Positions 52,473 through 60,858 of a stretch of 64,000 nt of DNA are shown piece by piece. Under the pieces are notes generated by a model. It was not told where the DNA came from. It saw only the letters and a program-made list of their open reading frames with translations, and made no database searches. The translations under genes were made by a program, and so were the position numbers. How positions within the stretch are numbered: position 1 is the stretch's first letter; the number at the start of each line of letters is the position of its first letter. The stretch comes from Tsukamurella sp. M9C (GTDB lineage: Bacteria > Actinomycetota > Actinomycetes > Mycobacteriales > Mycobacteriaceae), in NCBI RefSeq assembly GCF_020169415.1, contig NZ_JAIULG010000015.1, positions 1-64,000 of the forward strand. Direction: 5' to 3'.

Positions 52473-53376
52473 CATCGCCCGCACCACCGGCCCGCTCACG
52501 GCGGGCGATTTCGACCGGCTGCGCGCCGCCCGGCACGAGAACCCCGACGCCATCGCCGATGTGCTCGGCGCACGGATCCGCCGCCCCCTCGTCCGCGGCG
52601 ACCGCCGGCTGCTCATCGTGGCGGCGGACCACCCCGCCCGCGGCGCGCTCGGCGTCGGCTCCGACGCGATGGCCATGGCCGACCGGTACGACCTGCTGCA
52701 GCGGATGGCGCTCGCCCTCTCCCGCCCCGGGGTCGACGGGGTGCTCGGCACCCCCGACGTCGTCGAGGACCTCGCGCTGCTGGGCCTACTCGACGACAAG
52801 ATCGTGGTCGGCTCCATGAACCGCGGCGGCCTGCGCGGCGCGGCGTTCGAGATGGACGACCGGTACACCGCCTACGACGTTCCCTCGATGCGGCGCGGCG
52901 GCCTGGACTTCGGCAAGCTGCTCGTGCGCGTCGACCTCGAGGACCCCGGCACCGTCGTCACGCTCGAGGCCACGGCCCGCGCCGTCGACGCCGCGGCGGC
53001 CGCGAAGCTGCCGATCATGCTGGAGCCCTTTATGAGCCGCCGCACCGACGGGAGGATCGGCAACGACCTCTCGACGGAGGCCGTCATCAACTCGGTCGCC
53101 ATCGCCTCCGGCCTCGGCAACACCTCCGCCTACAGCTGGCTCAAACTCCCCGTCGTCGACGACATGGAACGCGTCATGGCGGCGACCACGCTGCCCACGC
53201 TGCTCCTCGGCGGCGACCCGGGCGGCGACCCCGCTGCCGTCTACGCCTCGTGGGCCAAGGCGCTCGCCCTGCCCGGCGTGCACGGCCTCGTCGTCGGCCG
53301 CACCCTGCTCTATCCCCGCGACGGCGACGTGACCGCCGCCGTCGACACCGCCGCCGGCCTCGTGCACGGCGCCTGA
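52465..53376 (+). CDS. Cgl0158-family (beta/alpha)8-barrel protein, probable DKGP aldolase
   Basis: 303-residue barrel of the class I aldolase-like Cgl0158 family (family name from memory). Features: RLLIVAADHPARGALG, the LPIMLEPFMSRR strand, YSWLKLPVV with a Lys that could form the Schiff base, and LLGGDPGGDP. Gene position directly behind iolC, where the step needed next is cleavage of 2-deoxy-5-keto-gluconate 6-phosphate to dihydroxyacetone phosphate and malonate semialdehyde; no IolJ-type class II aldolase is present in the window. The function is therefore inferred by exclusion and context. Confidence 0.8.
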   Translation: MSDIARTTGPLTAGDFDRLRAARHENPDAIADVLGARIRRPLVRGDRRLLIVAADHPARGALGVGSDAMAMADRYDLLQRMALALSRPGVDGVLGTPDVVEDLALLGLLDDKIVVGSMNRGGLRGAAFEMDDRYTAYDVPSMRRGGLDFGKLLVRVDLEDPGTVVTLEATARAVDAAAAAKLPIMLEPFMSRRTDGRIGNDLSTEAVINSVAIASGLGNTSAYSWLKLPVVDDMERVMAATTLPTLLLGGDPGGDPAAVYASWAKALALPGVHGLVVGRTLLYPRDGDVTAAVDTAAGLVHGA

Positions 53377-53410
53377 CCACCCGCATCCACCTCCGCGAAG
53401 GAGCCGCTCC

Positions 53411-54919
53411 ATGACCACCACCGAGACCCTCACCGTCGTCCCGCACTGGATCGACGGCGCCGAGTACCCGTCCACCAGCGGCCGCACCGCCGACGTCTAC
53501 GACCCCGCGCTCGGCGTCGTGACCAAGCGGGTCGCGCTCGCCGATCGCGCCGAGATCGACGCCGCCGTCGCCTCCGCCAAGAAGGCCTCGGACAACTGGG
53601 GGGAGCTCTCTCTCGCCAAGCGCCAGTCGGTGCTGTTCGCCTTCCGCGAGCTGCTCAACGCCCGCAAGGGTGAGCTCGCCGAGATCATCACCAGTGAGCA
53701 CGGCAAGGTCCTCTCCGACGCCCTCGGCGAGATCAGCCGCGGCCAGGAGGTCGTCGAATTCGCCTGCGGCATGGCGCATCACCTCAAGGGTGAGTACAGC
53801 GAGCAGGTCTCCTCGGGGATCGACGTATACTCCACCCGCCAGCCCCTCGGCGTGGTCGCGGTGATCAGCCCGTTCAACTTCCCCGCCATGGTGCCCGCCT
53901 GGTTCTTCCCGATCGCGATCGCCGCGGGCAACGCCGTGGTGCTCAAGCCCAGCGAGAAGGATCCGTCGGCCGCGATCTGGATGGCGGAGCTGTGGCGCGA
54001 GGCGGGCCTTCCCGAGGGCGTGTTCACCGTGCTCAACGGCGACAAGGAGGCCGTCGACGGCCTGCTGACTCATCCGGACGTCGCCGCCGTCTCCTTCGTC
54101 GGTTCGACGCCCATCGCGCGGTACGTCTACGAGACCGCCACCGCGCACGGCAAGCGGGTCCAGGCCCTCGGCGGCGCCAAGAACCACATGCTGGTGCTGC
54201 CCGACGCCGACCTCGCCCTGACGGCCGACGCCGCGATCAACGCCGGCTTCGGTTCGGCCGGCGAGCGGTGCATGGCCATCTCGGTCGTCGTCGCCGTCGA
54301 GCCCGTGGCGGACGCGCTGATCGCGGAGATCACCGATCGCATGGCCGGGCTGCGCATCGGCGACGGCCGCCGCGGCTGCGACATGGGGCCGCTCGTCACG
54401 CAGGCGCACCGGGACAAGGTCGCCTCCTACATCGACGTCGCCGTCGCGGACGGCGCGAGCGTGGTCGTCGACGGTCGCGACGTGACCCCGGACGGCGATG
54501 CGGCGGGCTTCTGGCTCGGTCCGACCCTGATCGACCGCGTGCCCACCACCTCCCGGGTGTACACCGAGGAGATCTTCGGCCCCGTGCTCGCGATCGTGCG
54601 CGTCGCCTCGTACGAGGAGGGGGTCGATCTCATCAACGCCGGCGCCTTCGGCAACGGCACCGCGATCTTCACCAACGACGGCGGCGCCGCACGCCGGTTC
54701 CAGAAGGACATCCGCGTGGGCATGGTCGGCATCAACGTGCCGATCCCGGTCCCCGTGGCCACCTTCAGCTTCGGCGGCTGGAAGGACTCGATGTTCGGCG
54801 ACACAAAGGCGCACGGCGCCGAGGGCGTGAAGTTCTTCACCCAGCTCAAGGCGATCACGAGCCGATGGCTCGACCCCAGCCACGGCGGCGTCGACCTGGG
54901 ATTCCCCCAGAACGACTGA
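53411..54919 (+). CDS. iolA: Methylmalonate/malonate-semialdehyde dehydrogenase (CoA-acylating)
   Basis: Converts malonate semialdehyde to acetyl-CoA and CO2 (and methylmalonate semialdehyde to propionyl-CoA) with NAD and CoA. 502 residues. Aldehyde dehydrogenase fold with SPFNFPAMVPAWFFPIAI, KPSEKDP, catalytic Cys in GSAGERCMAISV (about residue 290) and the MMSDH-type GINVPIPVPVATFSFGG near the C-terminus, which replaces the Glu-general-base motif of ordinary ALDHs. Fourth enzymatic step after IolC and the aldolase. GAAGGAG RBS. Confidence 0.95.
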   Translation: MTTTETLTVVPHWIDGAEYPSTSGRTADVYDPALGVVTKRVALADRAEIDAAVASAKKASDNWGELSLAKRQSVLFAFRELLNARKGELAEIITSEHGKVLSDALGEISRGQEVVEFACGMAHHLKGEYSEQVSSGIDVYSTRQPLGVVAVISPFNFPAMVPAWFFPIAIAAGNAVVLKPSEKDPSAAIWMAELWREAGLPEGVFTVLNGDKEAVDGLLTHPDVAAVSFVGSTPIARYVYETATAHGKRVQALGGAKNHMLVLPDADLALTADAAINAGFGSAGERCMAISVVVAVEPVADALIAEITDRMAGLRIGDGRRGCDMGPLVTQAHRDKVASYIDVAVADGASVVVDGRDVTPDGDAAGFWLGPTLIDRVPTTSRVYTEEIFGPVLAIVRVASYEEGVDLINAGAFGNGTAIFTNDGGAARRFQKDIRVGMVGINVPIPVPVATFSFGGWKDSMFGDTKAHGAEGVKFFTQLKAITSRWLDPSHGGVDLGFPQND

Positions 54920-54978
54920 CGCGGACTTCATTCCGGCAGCACCATCGTCCGCGAGGACGGAAACAGGAGAGGACGGCG

Positions 54979-55923
54979 ATGGCGACGACGCCCAACGAAT
55001 GGTTCCACGCCCGAGGCGCGCTGGCGCGCGACGGGTGGGAATCGGTGGTCGACGGCTCCCTGCCCGGCTGGGCGCACACCGGGATCCGCGTCGCGGACCT
55101 CGGCGACGCGCCGGTCGTGCTGCCCGGCGGTGACATCGAGCGCATCGTCGTGCCGCTCTCGGGCGGGTGCCACGTCGAGCTCGACGGCGCCGCCGCCGCG
55201 AGCTTCGACGGTGCGCCGTCCGTGGCCCTCGCGGGCCGCGCGTCGGTCTTCGACGGGCCCACCGACGTCCTGTACGTCGGCGCCGGTGGGGGATTCACCG
55301 TGCGCGGAACCGCGCGCATCGCCATCGCCGAGGCGCCCACGTCGCAGCGCCGCCCCACGCGGTACATCCCCGCCACGGAGGTCCCCGTCGAGGTGCGCGG
55401 CGCCGGCCGGGACACCCGGCAGGTGCACAACTTCGGCACGCCCGGCGCGCTCGACGCGGCCGCCCTCATCGTGTGCGAGGTGATCACCCCCGGCGGCAAC
55501 TGGAGCAGTCACCCCGCCCACAAGCACGACGAGCACATCGCCGGCCACGAATCCCGGCTCGAGGAGATCTACTACTTCGAGGCGGCGCCCGCCCGCGGCC
55601 TACCGGCAGGGACCGTGCCCGAGACGACCGACGCCTTCGGGAGTTTCGTCACCTACTCGTCCGCGGCGGGGGAGATCGACACCAACGCCCTCGTCCGCAC
55701 CGGCGACATCGCCCTCGTGCCCTTCGGCTACCACGGCCCCGCGATGGCCGCCCCCGAGTACGACCTCTACTACCTCAACGTCATGGCGGGCCCCGACCCC
55801 GAACGGGTCTGGCTGATCAGCGACGACCCGCGCCAGGCCTGGCTGCGGGACACCTGGCCCACGCAGGCCACCGACCCGCGGCTGCCCTACGCGGCCGCAC
55901 CGACCGAAGGAGACGAGCGATGA
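54979..55923 (+). CDS. iolB: 5-deoxy-glucuronate isomerase
   Basis: Isomerises 5-deoxy-glucuronate to 5-dehydro-2-deoxy-gluconate between IolD and IolC. 314-residue bicupin; the metal/active site block SSHPAHKHDEHIAGHESRLEEIYYF (split across residues about 175-205) has the characteristic HxxxxE-type ligands, and VPFGYHGPAMAAPEYDLYYLNVMAG is the second cupin strand. ATG 54979 follows AGGAGAGG. The stop overlaps the iolD start (ATGA). Confidence 0.94.
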   Translation: MATTPNEWFHARGALARDGWESVVDGSLPGWAHTGIRVADLGDAPVVLPGGDIERIVVPLSGGCHVELDGAAAASFDGAPSVALAGRASVFDGPTDVLYVGAGGGFTVRGTARIAIAEAPTSQRRPTRYIPATEVPVEVRGAGRDTRQVHNFGTPGALDAAALIVCEVITPGGNWSSHPAHKHDEHIAGHESRLEEIYYFEAAPARGLPAGTVPETTDAFGSFVTYSSAAGEIDTNALVRTGDIALVPFGYHGPAMAAPEYDLYYLNVMAGPDPERVWLISDDPRQAWLRDTWPTQATDPRLPYAAAPTEGDER

Positions 55924-57869
55924 GCACCCGGCGGATGACCGTGGGCCAGGCCCTCATCGAGTTCCTGGCGCACCAGTGGACCGTGGACGAGATCGTCCTC
56001 GCCGACGGCACGGTGAGCACCGTGCGCGAGCGCACCGTCCCCGCGACCTTCGGCATCTTCGGCCACGGCAACGTCGCCGGCGTGGGCCAGGCCCTGCTGC
56101 AGTACGCGGCGACCGATGCCGGGCTCATGCCCTACCACCAGGCCCGTAACGAGCAGGCCATGGTGCACCAGGCCGTCGGTTACGCCCGCATGCACCGCCG
56201 GCGCGGCACCTACGCGTGCACCGCCTCCGTGGGCCCGGGCGCCGCCAACATGCTGACGGGCGCCGCGCTCGCGACCGCCAACCGGCTGCCCGCGCTGCTC
56301 CTGGTCTCCGACACCTTCGCCACCCGCGTCGCGGATCCGGTGCTGCAGCAGCTCGAGCACCCGCACGACATCGGGCTGCAGGTCTCCGACGCCTTCCGGC
56401 CCCTCTCGAAGTTCTTCGACCGGGTGCAGCGGCCGGAGCAGCTGTTCTCCATCGCGCTGGCCGCGATGCGGGTGCTGACCGACCCGGCGGAGACCGGTGC
56501 CGTGACCATCGCGCTGCCCGAGGACGTCCAGGCCGAGGCCGTCGACGTCCCCGAGGAGTTCCTCGCGGACCGCGAGTGGCACCTCCGCCGGCCCCTGCCC
56601 GAGCGCGGCCCGCTGGCCCGCGCCGTCGCGGCGATCCGGGAGGCGAAGCGCCCCTTCATCGTCGCCGGCGGCGGCGTCCTCTACGCGGGCGCCGAGGACG
56701 AGCTGCGCCGGTTCGCGGAGGCCACGTCGATCCCCGTCGGCACCACGCAGGCGGGCGGCGGCGCGCTGGCCTGGGACCACCCGCTGAACCTCGGCGGCGT
56801 GGGCGCCACCGGCACCGCGGCGGCGAACGACATCGCCGCGCAGGCCGACGTGATCATCGGGATCGGCACCCGGTACAGCGATTTCACCACCGCCAGCCGC
56901 ACGGCCTTCCAGGACGCGGGCGTGCGCTTCGTGAACCTCAACGTCGCCTCGTTCGACGCCTACAAGCACGGCTCGCAGCTGCCGCTCATCGCCGACGCCC
57001 GCGAGGGCCTCGCCGCGCTGCGCGCGGAGCTCGCCGACCACCGCGTTCCGCCGGAGTCCGTCGCCGCGGCCGCTGCGGCCAAGGCGGACTGGGACGCGGT
57101 CGTCGACGTCGCCCTCGCGCCCACCGGGGCCGACCTGCCGGGCCAGCCCGAGGTGATCGGCGCGGTGCACGCCGCGATGGACCCGGCCGACGTGATCATC
57201 CAGGCCGCGGGCTCCCTCCCGGGCGACTTGCAGAAGCTGTGGCGCGTGCGGGACCCGCTCGGCTATCACGTGGAGTACGCCTTCTCCTGCATGGGATACG
57301 AGATCGCGGGCGGGCTCGGCGCGAAGCGCGGGCTGCTCGCCCTCGGCGACGACCGCGACGTCGTCGTCATGGTCGGCGACGGCTCCTACCTCATGCTCAA
57401 CAGCGAGCTCGTCACCGCCGTCGCCGAGGGGATCAAGCTCATCGTCGTCATCGTCGAGAACCAGGGCTACGCCTCGATCGGCCACCTCTCCGAGACCGTC
57501 GGCTCGCAGCGTTTCGGCACTCGGTACCGCACCGCGGACGAGTCGGGCGGCGTCCCCGCACCGGAACTCGATCGCGGCGCGTTCCTGCCCGTCGACCTGG
57601 CGGCCAACGCCCGCAGCTACGGCGCGCGGGTCATCGACATCGCGCCCGGACCGGGCTCCGTCGCGGAGCTCTCCGAGGCCGTCCGCGCCGCCAAGGCGGC
57701 GACCGGCCCCACCGTCATCCAGATCCACAACGACCCGTTGGTCTACGCCCCCGAGGGCAACGGCTGGTGGGACGTCCCGGTCGCCGCGGTGTCGACGATC
57801 GACAGCACCGTCACCGCGCGCGCCGAGTACCTCGACCAGCAGAAGGCGCAGCGGCCGCTCCTCGGCTGA
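55920..57869 (+). CDS. iolD: 3D-(3,5/4)-trihydroxycyclohexane-1,2-dione acylhydrolase
   Basis: ThDP-dependent enzyme that opens the ring of trihydroxycyclohexane-1,2-dione to 5-deoxy-glucuronate. 649 residues with the three-domain acetolactate-synthase fold: FGIFGHGNVAGVGQAL, then catalytic Glu in QARNEQAMVHQAVGYAR, and the ThDP motif MVGDGSYLMLNSELVTAV with NQGYASIGHL. Paralogous in fold to IlvB in this window but clearly distinct. ATG 55920 overlaps iolB, so translation is coupled. Confidence 0.95.
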   Translation: MSTRRMTVGQALIEFLAHQWTVDEIVLADGTVSTVRERTVPATFGIFGHGNVAGVGQALLQYAATDAGLMPYHQARNEQAMVHQAVGYARMHRRRGTYACTASVGPGAANMLTGAALATANRLPALLLVSDTFATRVADPVLQQLEHPHDIGLQVSDAFRPLSKFFDRVQRPEQLFSIALAAMRVLTDPAETGAVTIALPEDVQAEAVDVPEEFLADREWHLRRPLPERGPLARAVAAIREAKRPFIVAGGGVLYAGAEDELRRFAEATSIPVGTTQAGGGALAWDHPLNLGGVGATGTAAANDIAAQADVIIGIGTRYSDFTTASRTAFQDAGVRFVNLNVASFDAYKHGSQLPLIADAREGLAALRAELADHRVPPESVAAAAAAKADWDAVVDVALAPTGADLPGQPEVIGAVHAAMDPADVIIQAAGSLPGDLQKLWRVRDPLGYHVEYAFSCMGYEIAGGLGAKRGLLALGDDRDVVVMVGDGSYLMLNSELVTAVAEGIKLIVVIVENQGYASIGHLSETVGSQRFGTRYRTADESGGVPAPELDRGAFLPVDLAANARSYGARVIDIAPGPGSVAELSEAVRAAKAATGPTVIQIHNDPLVYAPEGNGWWDVPVAAVSTIDSTVTARAEYLDQQKAQRPLLG

Positions 57870-57914
57870 CCTCCGCCCCCATCACTTCCACGATCCGACG
57901 TAAGGACCACCGTC

Positions 57915-58859
57915 ATGACCGACACCCTGGGCACGACCGCCTCCACCGCCGCCCACACCGAGGGCCTGCGCATCGGCACCGCCCCCGACTCGTGGGGCGT
58001 CTGGTTCGCCGAGCACCCGCGCCAGACCCCGTGGGACCGCTTCCTCGACGAGGTGGCCGAAGCCGGCTACCACTACATCGAGCTCGGCCCCTACGGCTAC
58101 CTGCCGACCGACCCCGAACGCCTGCGCGACGAGCTCGCCGAGCGCGACCTCGAGCTGTCCGGCGGCACCATCTTCACCGGCTTCCACAAGGGCGCCGACC
58201 AGTGGGACCGCGCCTGGAAGCAGGTGAGCGACGTCGCCACCCTCGTCGGTGCCCTGGGCGCCGAGCACATCGTCGTCATCCCCGACCTGTGGCGCTCCGA
58301 TCTCACCGGCGAGGCCCTCGAGTCCCGCACCCTCGACGACGAGCAATGGAAGGCGCTCGCCGCCGGCCACGACCGGCTCGGCAAGGCGCTCGCGGAGGAG
58401 TACGGGATCAAGCAGCAGTTCCACTCCCACGCCGACAGCCACGTCGGCACCACCGGCGAGGTGGAGCGCCTCCTCGCCGAGACGGACCCGCGCTACGTCA
58501 ACCTGTGCCTCGACACCGGCCACTTCGCCTACTACGGCGGCGACAACGTGGCCCTCATGCAGCGCCACCCCGAGCGCATCGGCTACCTGCACCTCAAGCA
58601 GATCGACCCGGCCCTGATCTGGGAGGTGCTCAAGAACGACACCCCGTTCGCCGACGCCGCCTCCGCCATCATGGTCGAGCCACCCAACGGGATCCCGGAC
58701 TTCGCCCCCGTCATCGAGGCGGCGCTGCGCATCAACCCGGACCTGTTCGCCATCGTCGAGCAGGACATGCCCGGCTGCGACATCGACCTCCCCGCGGGCA
58801 TCGCCACCCGCACCCGGCAGCACATCTTCGGCTGCCACCCGCTCACCCGCACCCGCTGA
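57915..58859 (+). CDS. iolE: Myo-inosose-2 dehydratase
   Basis: Dehydrates scyllo-inosose (2-keto-myo-inositol) to trihydroxycyclohexane-1,2-dione. 314-residue TIM barrel of the AP-endonuclease-2 class: IGTAPDSWGVWFAEHPRQTPW is the IolE-type opening; metal ligands fall in QQFHSHADSHVG, LCLDTGHFAYYGG and LHLKQID; the last Glu in IVEQDMPG. Order between iolD and iolG fits. Start ATG 57915 after AAGGACC. Confidence 0.92.
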   Translation: MTDTLGTTASTAAHTEGLRIGTAPDSWGVWFAEHPRQTPWDRFLDEVAEAGYHYIELGPYGYLPTDPERLRDELAERDLELSGGTIFTGFHKGADQWDRAWKQVSDVATLVGALGAEHIVVIPDLWRSDLTGEALESRTLDDEQWKALAAGHDRLGKALAEEYGIKQQFHSHADSHVGTTGEVERLLAETDPRYVNLCLDTGHFAYYGGDNVALMQRHPERIGYLHLKQIDPALIWEVLKNDTPFADAASAIMVEPPNGIPDFAPVIEAALRINPDLFAIVEQDMPGCDIDLPAGIATRTRQHIFGCHPLTRTR

Positions 58860-58915
58860 TCCCGAACCCGGGCATCGAGCTCGGACCCCGAAGCCCCGCA
58901 AGGAGACACCCACAG

Positions 58916-59938
58916 ATGACCAACGACTTCCGCGTCGCCGTGGTCGGCGCCGGCATGATGGGCGCCGACCACGTGCAGCGCATCGCCACCACCACCGCGG
59001 GGGCGTCCGTCTCCGCGGTCGTCGAGCCCGACGAGGCCCGCCGGGCCGCCGCCCTCCGACTAGCGCCCGGCGCCGCCGGTTTCGCCGACCTCGACGCCGC
59101 GCTCGCCTCGGGCGTCGTCGACGGCGTGCTCGTCGCCACGCCCGGGCAGTTCCACGAGGACGCGCTGCTGAAGGTCCTCGCCGCAGGACTGCCCGTGCTC
59201 TGCGAGAAGCCGCTCACCCAGGATCCCGAGTCCTCCTGGCGCGTCGTCGAGGCCGAGATGGCCGGCGGCCGGCAGCTGATCCAGGTCGGGTTCATGCGCC
59301 GCTTCGATCGCGAGTACGAGGAGCTGCGGAAGGTGGTGGCCGCCAAACCCGCCGGCGAGCTCGTCATGCTGCACGCCCGCCACCGCAACGCCTCGGTGCC
59401 GGATAGCTACGTGCAGACGATGCTCATCAACGACTCCGTGGTGCACGAGTTCGACGTCGTGCCGTGGCTGGCGGGCGGAGTCGTCACTTCGGTCGAGGTG
59501 AAGTACCCGCGCCGCAATTCGCGGAGCCCGGAGCACCTGCGCGAGCCGATCCTCGTGCTGATGGAGCTCGACAACGGGGTGCTCGTCGACGTCGAGATGA
59601 ACGTCTCCATCGAGTTCGGCTACCAGGTCGAGACCGAGGCCGTCTTCGAGCAGGGCGTCGCCCGCATCGGCGAGCCCGCGGGCCTGCAGATGTGGCAGCA
59701 GGGCCGGTTCTCGGTCGCCGACCACGCCGACTTCACCACCCGGTTCCGGGACGCCTACGACCGCCAGGTGCAGGCCTGGGTCGACGCCGCGAAGGCGGGC
59801 GCCATCGCCGGACCGTCGGCCTTCGACGGCTACAAGGTGGCCGTGTGCTGCGCCGCCGGTGTCAAGGCACTGGAGACGACCGGCCCCGTGCCCGTCGAGC
59901 TCCCCGAGATGCCGGCGTTCTACGCCGAGCGCGCCTAG
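58916..59938 (+). CDS. iolG: Inositol 2-dehydrogenase
   Basis: NAD-dependent oxidation of myo-inositol to scyllo-inosose, the entry step. 340-residue Gfo/Idh/MocA protein: VAVVGAGMMGADHVQRI, LCEKPLTQ lysine site (about residue 97), QVGFMRRFDREYEELR, and INDSVVHEFDVVPWLAGG, with the Asp/His pair typical of IolG in actinobacterial iol operons. AAGGAG RBS before ATG 58916. It ends 8 bp before the next gene. A second IolG-like protein is encoded at 43840. Confidence 0.93.
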   Translation: MTNDFRVAVVGAGMMGADHVQRIATTTAGASVSAVVEPDEARRAAALRLAPGAAGFADLDAALASGVVDGVLVATPGQFHEDALLKVLAAGLPVLCEKPLTQDPESSWRVVEAEMAGGRQLIQVGFMRRFDREYEELRKVVAAKPAGELVMLHARHRNASVPDSYVQTMLINDSVVHEFDVVPWLAGGVVTSVEVKYPRRNSRSPEHLREPILVLMELDNGVLVDVEMNVSIEFGYQVETEAVFEQGVARIGEPAGLQMWQQGRFSVADHADFTTRFRDAYDRQVQAWVDAAKAGAIAGPSAFDGYKVAVCCAAGVKALETTGPVPVELPEMPAFYAERA

Positions 59939-59946
59939 GGGGCAGC

Positions 59947-60822
59947 GTGGTCCGCATCGCCCTCGATCCCACGCCGTACCACTCGACGCACGACTTCGAG
60001 GACTTCTTCGACGTGGCCGCCAAGGCCGGCTACGAGTGGATCCAGCTGACCCCGCACGCCGACTTCATCCCGTTCTTCGCGCACCCGCGCGTGGACCGGG
60101 CACAGCTCGCGCGCGTGCGTAAGCGCGCCGCCGACGCGGGCGTCGGGATCACGTCGCTGCTCCCGGTGCAGCGCATCTCGTGGCCCGACGAGCCGCAGCG
60201 CGAGGCGGCCGTGCGGAACTTCCGGCGCATCATCGCGATCGCCGCGGAGCTCGAAGTCCCGGTCATCAACACCGAGTTCAGCGGCCGGCCCGAGCGCGCC
60301 GAGGAGTCCGAGGCGGGCTTCTACCGCAGCATGGAGGAGCTCGTCCCGCTGCTCGAGGGGGAGGGGGTCACGCTCAACATCGACCCGCACCCCGACGACT
60401 TCGTCGAGGACGGGCTCGAGGCCTGGCGGATCATCCGCGGGCTGGACACCCCGGCCGTCGGCTTCGTGTACGTGGGCAGCCACACCTTCCACTACGGCGA
60501 CCGCGCGGCCGCGCTGATCCCGCAGCTGGGGGAGCGGCTCGGCGCCGTGTACGCCGCGGACAGCTTCGATCACCGCCGCTCGCACGGCCTGCGGTACATC
60601 ACCAACCCGCCCGGCAACGCGGTCCGCGTGCACCAGCACCTCGCGATCGGTGACGGCGATGTGGATTGGGACGAGTTGTTCAGCCACCTCGGCGCTTCCG
60701 GGTTCCTCGCCCGCGAGGACGCGATCATCTGCTCCAACGTCTTCGCCGAGGACGAGCGCGCCGACGAGGTCTCCGCGCTGCAACTCGAGAAGATCCGGTC
60801 GCTGGTCGCGGCGCACGCGTGA
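59947..60822 (+). CDS. iolH: IolH-like sugar phosphate isomerase/epimerase
   Basis: 291-residue AP-endonuclease-2-like TIM barrel, last gene of the iol operon as iolH is in C. glutamicum. Opening VRIALDPTPYHSTHDFEDFFDVAAKAGYEW (residues 2-31 region), metal-site blocks VINTEFSGRPERAEESE, LNIDPHPDDFVEDG, VGSHTFHYG and YAADSFDH. Proposed for the family: inosose isomerisation or processing of another inositol isomer; the exact reaction of IolH is unsettled. GTG 59947 chosen; GGGGG upstream is the only SD-like sequence. Longer open frame upstream is inside iolG. Confidence 0.88.
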   Translation: MVRIALDPTPYHSTHDFEDFFDVAAKAGYEWIQLTPHADFIPFFAHPRVDRAQLARVRKRAADAGVGITSLLPVQRISWPDEPQREAAVRNFRRIIAIAAELEVPVINTEFSGRPERAEESEAGFYRSMEELVPLLEGEGVTLNIDPHPDDFVEDGLEAWRIIRGLDTPAVGFVYVGSHTFHYGDRAAALIPQLGERLGAVYAADSFDHRRSHGLRYITNPPGNAVRVHQHLAIGDGDVDWDELFSHLGASGFLAREDAIICSNVFAEDERADEVSALQLEKIRSLVAAHA

Positions 60823-60845
60823 GCGGGCGTGCCGCGCGCGGCGAC

Positions 60846-60851
60846 TACCCT
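60846..60851 (+). promoter_or_regulatory. -10 of gltX (leaderless type)
   Basis: TACCCT, 7 nt before GTG 60859. Its spacing equals that of the other leaderless starts here and decides the gltX start against the longer ORF at 60829. Confidence 0.55.
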
Positions 60852-60858
60852 GGACGTC

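Noticed and set aside
30865-60830. Island as an integrative mobile element
   Set aside because: No integrase, relaxase, transposase or direct repeats at either edge, and codon/GC character looks like the neighbours by eye.
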